NCBI GenBank assembly: GCA_003501485.1
Contig: DNPJ01000053.1
Span: 1 to 7,236 of the forward strand
DNA: 7,236 nucleotides
Direction of reading: 5' to 3'
From: Bacillota bacterium
GTDB taxonomy: Bacteria > Bacillota_I > Bacilli_A > RFN20 > CAG-826
Positions within the stretch are counted from its first letter, which is position 1. The number at the start of each line of letters is the position of its first letter. Below the pieces are notes generated by a model. That model searched no databases, was not told where the DNA came from, and saw nothing but the letters and a program-made list of their open reading frames with translations. Both the position numbers and the translations under genes were made by a program. Below, piece by piece: positions 1-5,066 of this stretch.

Positions 1-506
1 GTATCAATGAATGTAATTTTTTGACCATCAATTTCTTTTTGATAAGCACCAATAGCTTGGGAAATACCACCAACCTCACTATCGACAAGGCGAGAATTTC
101 TAATCGCGTCGATAAGTGTTGTTTTACCATGGTCAACGTGACCCATTATAGTCACAATAGGCGCTCTTGGTTTTAGATCTTCTGGTTTATCAACGATTTC
201 CATTTCTTCGAAATTTTCTTCGCTGATTAATTTTTCTTTTTTGAAATCATATCCAAATTGAAGACATATTAATCCAATTGTTTCATCATCAAGTGTTTGG
301 TTAATTGTAACCATTTTCTTATTTAAAAATAAGAATTTGATGATATCTGTCGCATTAAGATTGAGTTGTTTTGCAAGTTCACCAACGCTCATATTGCGAG
401 TGTATACAAAAACACCATTATTAACCTTATTTGCGTTTTGATTTTTGTTATTAGCATTTGAAGGGATGTTGCTGCGTCTAAAATCATTTTTTTGTTTATT
501 TGCCAT
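1..506 (-). CDS. infB: Translation initiation factor IF-2, N-terminal part (3' end beyond the window)
   Basis: IF-2 is the cytoplasmic GTPase that brings initiator fMet-tRNA to the 30S subunit and promotes 50S joining. The window holds the first 168 codons plus two bases. Residues 1-30 are a short Asn/Lys-rich leader. Residues 31-87 form an IF2_N domain (starting GVFVYTRNMSVGELAKQL). A short acidic linker leads to the G domain, with the P-loop GHVDHGKT at 122-129 and the switch I segment GGISQAIGAYQ at 146-156. The reading stops at ITFIDT, the beginning of the G3 DTPGH motif. The N-terminus is short, unlike the long linkers of E. coli IF2-alpha. The usual switch I Thr (GGITQ in most IF2) is Ser here. 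The ATG at 504-506 follows an AAGGAG eight bases upstream, placed directly after the ylxR stop. It is last in the visible rimP-nusA-ylxR-infB operon. Identity is certain; the rest of the protein cannot be judged. Confidence 0.97.
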   Translation of the reverse strand, partial: MANKQKNDFRRSNIPSNANNKNQNANKVNNGVFVYTRNMSVGELAKQLNLNATDIIKFLFLNKKMVTINQTLDDETIGLICLQFGYDFKKEKLISEENFEEMEIVDKPEDLKPRAPIVTIMGHVDHGKTTLIDAIRNSRLVDSEVGGISQAIGAYQKEIDGQKITFID

Positions 507-521
507 AAGCATTTCTCCTTT

Positions 522-776
522 CTAATCTATTTCTTTTAAAAGATCGATGTATACTTGCTCAGGTATTTCGCATTGAAATACTTTTTCAAAAATTTTATTC
601 TTTTGAGCTTTTAATATAACATCTTTATCTTTTAACACATATGCACCTCTACCAGGTGCTTTGTTTGTTAAATCTACAAAAACTTCGTTATTAGAATTTT
701 TGCATACACGAAGAAGATGTTCTTTTTCAAACATCTTGTTTGTGACAACACATTTTCTTAAAGGTATCTTCTTCAT
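522..776 (-). CDS. ylxR: YlxR/DUF448 family RNA-binding protein (RnpM-like)
   Basis: This 84-residue basic protein shows the YlxR hallmarks: IPLRKCVVT near the N-terminus (residues 4-12) and PGRGAYV at 41-47, with a helical C-terminal half. The family is a small nucleic-acid-binding fold. The B. subtilis member has been reported to bind and modulate RNase P RNA and has been renamed RnpM. The position between nusA and infB is the classical one for the gene. It starts 13 bases after the nusA stop. Only a modest AGGA (788-791), overlapping the nusA stop region, precedes the ATG with an 11-base gap, so translational coupling to nusA is plausible. Its stop abuts the infB Shine-Dalgarno. In Bacillus a ylxQ gene (L7Ae-like) sits between ylxR and infB; here there is no room for one. 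Family assignment is firm; the RNase P role is inferred from homology. Confidence 0.93.
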   Translation of the reverse strand: MKKIPLRKCVVTNKMFEKEHLLRVCKNSNNEVFVDLTNKAPGRGAYVLKDKDVILKAQKNKIFEKVFQCEIPEQVYIDLLKEID

Positions 777-789
777 AATGCTTTAAATC

Positions 790-2445
790 CTATTTTTCAT
801 CATCGTCGTAATATTTATCGTATTCATCATAGTCGATGTCTTCATCATCGTCATAATCGACCATATCATCGAAATCCTCATTGTCGAGATCTTCGAGTTC
901 TTCTTTAGTATAAATATCCATTTGAGGAACGACTTTCTTTTCATCAGTTTTAACTTCCTCATGTGGCATTTCTTTGTCAGTAATGTTATGAGGACGTTTA
1001 CTCGTTTTGTGAGTTGCTTTGAAAGCTGTATCTTTCTTGTCACTTTCAAGAGCCTTTTCAAGACTTTCAAGAGTTGTTGTTGTTTGAACTACTTTTGGTT
1101 CAATTTTTTCTTCAACTTTTTCTTCCTTGACTGGTTCAACGACTTTTTCTTCAACTTTAATTTCTTCTTTTGGTGTATCGATTATATCTTCATCAAGAAT
1201 TTGTTGAGGTTTGCTCTTTTCAATACCAGAAACTGTAACTGGTTCACTTTTAGCTTCTTCTTCAACTTTATTTTGAGCTTTGATTTGGGCAAGATATCTT
1301 TCGTAATTTTCCTTTTTAATGCGTTCTTTGTCTTCTTCACGGAGTTGTTCAACACTCTTAAATGGAATATCCGATAAATTATCCATCTCTTTTTCTTCAT
1401 GAATATCAATAGACCAACCTGTTAAACGACATGCAACACGTGCATTAGCGCCTTTTCTACCAATAGCAAGGGATAATTGCCCATCTTGAACAATGGCAAT
1501 TGCTTTCTTCTTCCCATCTTCACCTGGTTCATTATCAAGATGAATATGTGTTACAGTTGCTGGTCTAAGTGCGTCGACAATATAAAGAGCTTCGTTTGGT
1601 GTGTATTGAATGATATCGATTTTTTCTTTGTCTTTAACTTTATTTCCAAGTTGTTCGACAATTTTCTTAATAGCAATACCGTTAACCCCGATACACGCTC
1701 CAACACAATCGACATTAGGATCGTTGCTATAGACAGCAATTTTGCTACGAATTCCTGCTTCACGAGCTAGAGCTTTAATAATAACAGTTCCGTCATAAAT
1801 TTCGTGAACTTCTTCTTCGAATAATTTTTTCAAAAATCCAGGATCGGAACGTGAAACTTTAATCATTGGCCCTTTTTCATTTGAACTCACATTAGCGACA
1901 AACATACGGATAGATTCTCCGGCGTCAAATTTTTCATCACCGATTAAATCGCGACGTGTTAAATACACTGATGCGCGACCAATACTTACTAATACGCCAC
2001 GGTCATCACTTTTTTCAACAACACCAGTAATCATTTCGTTAATCTTATCTTTGTTTGTCTCATACAAAGCACGCTTTTCAGCTTCCGCTAATTTTTGTTT
2101 CAAAATTGATTTAACTGCGTTAGCGGTAAATCTTCTAAGTGATTCAACACTAACAGGAATTAGACATGTATCACCAAGTTTGATATTTTTGTCAATCTTT
2201 TTAGCGTCTTCAAGAGATATCTCTTGATAATCAACAATTACTTCGTCGACAACTGTTTTACCAATGCACATGTTGATTTCACTGTCAGTGATTTCAACAC
2301 GAATATCTGCATCATCATCACCATCGATTTCTTTAATATACGCTTTTTTAAGAGCTTCTTTTAAAGCATCAAGAATCGATTCTTTTGAAATGCCCTTTTG
2401 AGCCTCGAGTTCGTCGAGAGCTTCTAAAAATATTTTTCCATCCAT
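790..2445 (-). CDS. nusA: Transcription termination/antitermination factor NusA with a long acidic C-terminal tail
   Basis: NusA binds RNA polymerase and nascent RNA and modulates pausing and intrinsic termination. The 551 residues comprise the RNAP-binding N-terminal domain (about 1-125, starting MDGKIFLEALDELEAQKGI), an S1 domain (about 135-200), KH1 (about 205-285, GVNG loop at 253-256) and KH2 (about 290-350, GRKG loop at 329-332 in LAIGRKGANARVACRLTGW). KH1 carries GVNG where many NusA have a basic GxRG loop. The B. subtilis protein ends shortly after KH2. Here about 200 further residues follow: a charged helical stretch, a Glu/Lys/Val-rich segment (about 420-455), and a final Asp/Tyr-rich tail in which 23 of the last 37 residues are acidic. 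The tail does not look like the folded AR1/AR2 repeats of E. coli NusA. The start is set by AGGAGG at 2457-2462, 11 bases upstream and directly after the rimP stop. It is second in the operon. Confidence 0.96.
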   Translation of the reverse strand: MDGKIFLEALDELEAQKGISKESILDALKEALKKAYIKEIDGDDDADIRVEITDSEINMCIGKTVVDEVIVDYQEISLEDAKKIDKNIKLGDTCLIPVSVESLRRFTANAVKSILKQKLAEAEKRALYETNKDKINEMITGVVEKSDDRGVLVSIGRASVYLTRRDLIGDEKFDAGESIRMFVANVSSNEKGPMIKVSRSDPGFLKKLFEEEVHEIYDGTVIIKALAREAGIRSKIAVYSNDPNVDCVGACIGVNGIAIKKIVEQLGNKVKDKEKIDIIQYTPNEALYIVDALRPATVTHIHLDNEPGEDGKKKAIAIVQDGQLSLAIGRKGANARVACRLTGWSIDIHEEKEMDNLSDIPFKSVEQLREEDKERIKKENYERYLAQIKAQNKVEEEAKSEPVTVSGIEKSKPQQILDEDIIDTPKEEIKVEEKVVEPVKEEKVEEKIEPKVVQTTTTLESLEKALESDKKDTAFKATHKTSKRPHNITDKEMPHEEVKTDEKKVVPQMDIYTKEELEDLDNEDFDDMVDYDDDEDIDYDEYDKYYDDDEK

Positions 2446-2464
2446 TTGATATAATTCCTCCTAA

Positions 2465-2926
2465 TTAGAATTTGATGGCAAGTCTTGCTTTATCGATATC
2501 TTTTCGATTAAGCTCCGCCTTAATAAGACGGCTTTTTACTCTATATGTCAAAGAAACTATATCGGAGGAAACGCTGTCTAGACTTCCTTCGAGATAGTTT
2601 TCTCCCTTATAAGGATTTGTTAAATGAACACGAACATATTTTCCTACATATTTTTCTAGTTTATTAACGTCGATGCTTTTTTCCGCTCCATAAGTAGAAA
2701 CATCAAGAATATATGCTTCTTCAATCAAATCTTTTTCATCAAGAATTGGTGATATTAAATCATTAACTCTTACGATATCATCAAGAGAAATAACATCATC
2801 TTTATCAATTAAGACACGGAGATAATTTGTTCCATTTTCACGTTTATATGTGACTGAAACATTTTCATATCCAAGATCATTAATTGGCTTTTCAATAAGT
2901 TCTAAGATTTGTTTTTCAATGTTCAT
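2465..2926 (-). CDS. rimP: Ribosome maturation factor RimP
   Basis: RimP (YlxS/YhbC) is a cytoplasmic assembly factor for the 30S subunit that assists S12-dependent steps. The protein has 153 residues, the usual size. The N-terminal alpha/beta domain includes YLRVLIDKDDVISLDDI (35-51) and the segment YILDVSTYGAEKSI at 72-85. This segment occupies the place of the family signature LEVSSPGLDRPL, but only part of it is kept: the SPG and the DRP are replaced. The C-terminal SH3-like domain runs from about 88 (KYVGKYVRVHL) to the terminal IDKARLAIKF. The ATG at 2924-2926 is preceded by AGGGGA with a five-base gap. It is the first gene of the rimP-nusA-ylxR-infB operon, and its stop codon lies just before the nusA ribosome site. 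The assignment rests on context plus the fold-typical N- and C-terminal segments. Confidence 0.92.
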   Translation of the reverse strand: MNIEKQILELIEKPINDLGYENVSVTYKRENGTNYLRVLIDKDDVISLDDIVRVNDLISPILDEKDLIEEAYILDVSTYGAEKSIDVNKLEKYVGKYVRVHLTNPYKGENYLEGSLDSVSSDIVSLTYRVKSRLIKAELNRKDIDKARLAIKF

Positions 2927-2946
2927 AAAATTCCCCTATTAAAGAC

Positions 2947-2973
2947 AAAGAGTGGCCATCAGCCACTCTTTTT
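2947..2973 (-). terminator. Terminator-like hairpin in the rimP operon leader (candidate attenuator)
   Basis: A perfect 10-bp inverted repeat, AAAGAGTGGC (2947-2956) and GCCACTCTTT (2962-2971), has a five-base loop. Read on the minus strand it is followed by TTTGTCTTT, an interrupted U-tract, then immediately by the rimP Shine-Dalgarno. It lies downstream of the predicted rimP promoter, so rimP transcripts must read through it. It could also stop transcripts coming from the ATPase gene upstream. On the plus strand it is followed by TTTTT, so it could work in either direction, but no plus-strand gene needs it. A weak U-tract of this type is expected to depend on NusA for efficient termination. 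Confidence 0.7.
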
Positions 2974-2996
2974 CAGAGTATCTCAAGTTTCCTTGA
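2965..2996 (-). promoter_or_regulatory. Leader structures upstream of the attenuator: GAAA-capped hairpin and a possible antiterminator
   Basis: On the minus strand the rimP leader first forms TCAAG-GAAA-CTTGA (2996 to 2983), a 5-bp stem closed by a GNRA-type tetraloop. It is followed by ACTCT-GAAAA-AGAGT (2979 to 2965). The AGAGT strand of this second hairpin is also part of the 5' arm of the terminator-like stem, so the two cannot form together. The competing hairpin has only five pairs, plus one possible U-G, and is weak alone; a bound protein or a slow polymerase would have to favour it. Confidence 0.4.
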
Positions 2997-3004
2997 TTGA
3001 TAAA

Positions 3005-3033
3005 ACTATAATAGTTTTTACACTAAATTGCAA
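3005..3033 (-). promoter_or_regulatory. Sigma-A type promoter of the rimP-nusA-ylxR-infB operon
   Basis: The -35 is TTGCAA (3028-3033) and the -10 is TATAGT (3005-3010), one mismatch from TATAAT, with exactly 17 bp between them. The predicted start of transcription is near 2998, giving a leader of about 70 bases before rimP. The -35 lies inside an inverted copy of the 11-mer GCAATTTAGTG, which is also part of the palindromes upstream of the ATPase gene. Confidence 0.72.
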
Positions 3034-3065
3034 TATTTTTTAAGCGATGCATAAATAATTTTCTC

Positions 3066-4316
3066 TCATAAATCAAGACTATTTAAATTTAGCAAGAATT
3101 CTTCAAGCGAAATTATTAAGATTCCAAGTTCGTTTGTATATGATATCAACGGCTTATTTATAACGATGATTTTCTTAAATGAACCAGGTACTTTTATAAG
3201 AGCGGTATATTTATTTTCTAAATGTTTTCCATTAGGCAAATCATTCATTATTTGAATATAGTATTCTTTGCTTAATTTTCTAGCTACAAAGTCAACTTCT
3301 AATTGAGCAAATTGATACTTATTATCTTTTTTTCTTCTTTGATTGATAAAGCCAACATCAACTCTATATCCTCTTGTAACTAATTCATTATAAATTACAT
3401 TTTCAATTAAAAATCCTTGGTTTTGCTCTCTAAAATTTAATCTAACGTTTCTAAGTCCGATATCTTGGCAATAATATTTGGATTGACTTGTCAAATATGC
3501 CTTCCCTTTAATATCAAATCTTTTAACTTGATCGAATAAAAAAGCATCGGTAATGCCTTCAAAGAATCTAGAAATAGTTTCATGATCTATTTTAATTCTT
3601 CTTGTAGTTGAAAGATAATTTGCCATATTTAATGGGTTAACTAAATTTCCTGTTAAAGAGCACAAAGCATCAACAGTAGCTGATAACTCATCAACTAAAT
3701 ATGTGTTAATGTTTTTTCTTATATCATCGACATAAACTTTTTCCATTAAATTATTTAGATATTTTTCTTTTGCAAAATCGGTTTCTTCTTCGAATAATCC
3801 AGGCATTCCCCCGTACTTTAAGTAATCTTGCATTGCAAAACGTTTATCTTTTGCGTATGCTTCATAAAATTCAGAATACGACAAAGGTCTAACGTTGATT
3901 TCGGTTCCTCTATCTTTAAACTGATCATTGATATCTTTTGACAAAAACTTAGAATTACTGCCTGTAATATAGATATCGTAATTCGGATGTTTATTCAATG
4001 AATTAACTGCACGGACAAAATCTTCAGCAAGTTGAATTTCATCTATAAAAATATAGTATTGGGTATTTTCGTCGGGAGCCTTCTTTTCAACATATTCTCT
4101 TAATTTACCTTTTTTCAACAAATCATCATTTATTTCATCATCTAATTCGATAATTATAATTTGTTCGTTTTTAACTCCATCTTTTAATAAAAAGTCTTTA
4201 TATAAATGTGACAAAAGATATGATTTTCCAGACCTTCTTAAACCTGTGATAATTTTAACTTTTGAAGAATGTCGTTTATAAATTAATTGATTTAAGTAGA
4301 AATCTCGTTTAATCAT
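3066..4316 (-). CDS. AAA_14/DUF4143-type P-loop ATPase with a C-terminal degenerate nuclease-like domain
   Basis: The 416-residue protein opens with a RecA/AAA-like ATPase: Walker A GLRRSGKS (25-32), Walker B YYIFIDEIQ (87-95) and a sensor-type strand YITGSNSKFLS (116-126), followed by YGGMPGLF (168-175). All are typical of the AAA_14 plus DUF4143 family. The middle (about 185-290) is helical. The C-terminal part contains IENVIYNEL (304-312), RGYRVDVGF (315-323), EVDFVA (340-345) and YYIQI (352-356), which resemble the core of a PD-(D/E)XK fold in which the usual ExK is QI. These proteins are common as stand-alone multicopy genes in anaerobes and lack an agreed function. The ATG follows GAGGT with a seven-base gap, and the stop is TGA. 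It is a single-gene unit with its own promoter set between two identical palindromes. It sits between housekeeping-type genes, which fits an accessory insertion. Family assignment is firm; function is unknown. Confidence 0.9.
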   Translation of the reverse strand: MIKRDFYLNQLIYKRHSSKVKIITGLRRSGKSYLLSHLYKDFLLKDGVKNEQIIIIELDDEINDDLLKKGKLREYVEKKAPDENTQYYIFIDEIQLAEDFVRAVNSLNKHPNYDIYITGSNSKFLSKDINDQFKDRGTEINVRPLSYSEFYEAYAKDKRFAMQDYLKYGGMPGLFEEETDFAKEKYLNNLMEKVYVDDIRKNINTYLVDELSATVDALCSLTGNLVNPLNMANYLSTTRRIKIDHETISRFFEGITDAFLFDQVKRFDIKGKAYLTSQSKYYCQDIGLRNVRLNFREQNQGFLIENVIYNELVTRGYRVDVGFINQRRKKDNKYQFAQLEVDFVARKLSKEYYIQIMNDLPNGKHLENKYTALIKVPGSFKKIIVINKPLISYTNELGILIISLEEFLLNLNSLDL

Positions 4317-4328
4317 GTTTTTTACCTC

Positions 4329-4369
4329 AAAATCGCAATTTAGTGCAACTTTGCACTTTTTTGCGATTT
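4329..4369. repeat. 41-bp nested palindrome, copy A (next to the ATPase ribosome site)
   Basis: This is a 41-bp element with an outer 9-bp inverted repeat AAATCGCAA/TTGCGATTT and an inner 7-bp inverted repeat AGTGCAA/TTGCACT with a CT centre. Three-base TTT spacers separate the arms on each side. It is identical to copy B 85 bp away. It ends one base before the ATPase Shine-Dalgarno and covers the predicted transcription start, so a protein bound here would block transcription. As RNA the inner arms could form a hairpin in the ATPase leader. Confidence 0.93.
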
Positions 4370-4370
4370 C

Positions 4371-4399
4371 ATTATTGCATGTATGTTTTTAAATTTCAA
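4371..4399 (-). promoter_or_regulatory. Extended -10 promoter of the ATPase gene
   Basis: The -35 is TTGAAA (4394-4399) and the -10 is AATAAT (4371-4376) with a 17-bp spacer. A TGC immediately before the -10 gives an extended -10 element. The predicted start is near 4364, inside palindrome copy A; copy B begins 15 bp upstream of the -35. The promoter is thus enclosed by the two repeats. Confidence 0.68.
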
Positions 4400-4413
4400 T
4401 AATTTAGTTATTA

Positions 4414-4454
4414 AAAATCGCAATTTAGTGCAACTTTGCACTTTTTTGCGATTT
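4414..4454. repeat. 41-bp nested palindrome, copy B (upstream of the ATPase promoter)
   Basis: It is an exact copy of the element at 4329-4369, in the same orientation, with an 85-bp period and 44 unrelated bases between the copies. It has the same outer (AAATCGCAA/TTGCGATTT) and inner (AGTGCAA/TTGCACT) arms. The 85-bp offset is close to eight helical turns, which would place two bound proteins on the same face of the DNA. Confidence 0.93.
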
Positions 4455-4492
4455 TATAAATTCGTAGATATATTCATAGCTTTTCCTAAATC

Positions 4493-4524
4493 AAAAAAAT
4501 AAAAGAGGTCAATCGACCTCTTTT
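4493..4524 (-). terminator. Intrinsic terminator of the 141-residue membrane protein gene
   Basis: A perfect 10-bp stem, AAAAGAGGTC (4501-4510) and GACCTCTTTT (4515-4524), has a four-base loop. On the minus strand it is followed by A and seven T residues (4499 to 4493). It begins 17 bases after the stop codon of the gene upstream and separates it from the ATPase unit. Confidence 0.9.
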
Positions 4525-4541
4525 GCAATTTAAATTTTAAA

Positions 4542-4967
4542 TTATTCTTTTTTTCCTAAAGCAAATTCAAGAGCGGATATGATAAGTGAAAATCCACCAG
4601 CGACGAATAGAAGAACAGACATTCCAATTAAACCAGGTTGGCTTGTGAGTGGAAGATGGTTTTGTGCAACTTGGCCTGGGGCAAGAAGTGCCATAACGCC
4701 AGCAGCTATTAAAAGTCCTCCTGCAAGAATCGCAATGAATTTTCTTCCTTTTGGAATAAATGTCAAGAATACAAATACTGTTGCGGCAATCATTAAGAAG
4801 AATCCTACTAAATTAAATGTATTAACATTATCCCATACTAGTTGATAATAACTGCCAACACCATTTCCCGCGACATCGTTTGCAGCTGTTAATCCAGCAA
4901 GACCATAAGCAATGCCAACAAGAATCAAGGATACAAGATTGATAATTGGTGATATTATTTTACGCAT
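4542..4967 (-). CDS. Small four-helix membrane protein of unknown function
   Basis: The 141-residue hydrophobic protein has four likely membrane helices at about 7-27, 51-70, 76-95 and 112-134. A polar loop (28-50, with GNGVGSYYQLVWDN) follows the first, and a short basic turn PKGRK (72-76) separates the second and third. By the positive-inside rule the N-terminus (MRKI), that turn and the C-terminal GKKE probably face the cytoplasm. No catalytic or transport motif is recognisable, and I do not recognise the family. The ATG at 4965-4967 follows AAGGAG with a six-base gap. It has its own near-consensus promoter and a strong terminator, so it is probably monocistronic. The overall plan (four helices, small size) resembles its upstream neighbour, but I see no clear sequence similarity. 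Confidence 0.82.
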   Translation of the reverse strand: MRKIISPIINLVSLILVGIAYGLAGLTAANDVAGNGVGSYYQLVWDNVNTFNLVGFFLMIAATVFVFLTFIPKGRKFIAILAGGLLIAAGVMALLAPGQVAQNHLPLTSQPGLIGMSVLLFVAGGFSLIISALEFALGKKE

Positions 4968-4994
4968 AATTTACTCCTTTGATAAAACACGATT

Positions 4995-5023
4995 ATTATA
5001 AACATCTAAATAATGTATTTCAA
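4995..5023 (-). promoter_or_regulatory. Near-consensus promoter of the 141-residue membrane protein gene
   Basis: The -35 is TTGAAA (5018-5023), the -10 is a perfect TATAAT (4995-5000), and the spacer is exactly 17 bp. The predicted start is near 4988, about 20 bases before the ATG, giving a short leader containing the AAGGAG ribosome site. Confidence 0.78.
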
Positions 5024-5030
5024 GTATGCA

Positions 5031-5046
5031 TCTCTATTAATAGAGA
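5031..5046. promoter_or_regulatory. Perfect 16-bp palindrome upstream of the -35 (candidate operator)
   Basis: TCTCTATTAATAGAGA is an exact palindrome lying seven bases upstream of the -35 at 5018-5023 and 20 bases after the stop of the preceding gene. It lacks a T-tract on the minus strand, so a terminator role is unlikely. The position suits a dimeric activator or a repressor. No protein can be assigned from this window. Confidence 0.5.
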
Positions 5047-5066
5047 CGTAGTTGATACCTGTATAT

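Noticed and set aside
783..1070. Second minus-strand frame with Met/Ile/Thr-rich protein overlapping the nusA 3' end
   Set aside because: It is a frame-shifted reading of the repetitive GAT/GAA-rich tail of nusA. The nusA frame is unbroken, so there is no reason to invoke a frameshift or an overlapping gene.
922..1377. Phe/Asn-rich open reading frame on the plus strand inside nusA
   Set aside because: It is the antisense shadow of the Lys/Glu-rich NusA tail. It has no ribosome site, and its composition is simply the complement of AAA/GAA codons. The other plus-strand readings at 1477-1770, 4579-4845, 5052-5273, 5456-5638, 6070-6279 and 6843-7112 are likewise opposite real genes.
2947..2973. 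Hairpin as terminator of a plus-strand gene
   Set aside because: The T-run is slightly better on the plus strand, but there is no plausible plus-strand gene to its left; everything there is minus-strand operon.
3066..4316. ATPase as the toxin or nuclease of a toxin-antitoxin pair
   Set aside because: No small partner gene is adjacent on either side; only the rimP leader and the palindrome region flank it. The nuclease-like motif is degenerate.
4329..4454. Two repeats with a spacer as a CRISPR array
   Set aside because: There are only two units, with nested palindromes unlike CRISPR repeats, a promoter rather than a captured spacer between them, and no cas gene.
4414..4454. Palindrome copy B as a plain transcription terminator
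   Set aside because: A strong terminator for the upstream gene already exists at 4493-4524. The element is duplicated identically around the next promoter, and copy A lies over the transcription start, where a terminator would make little sense.
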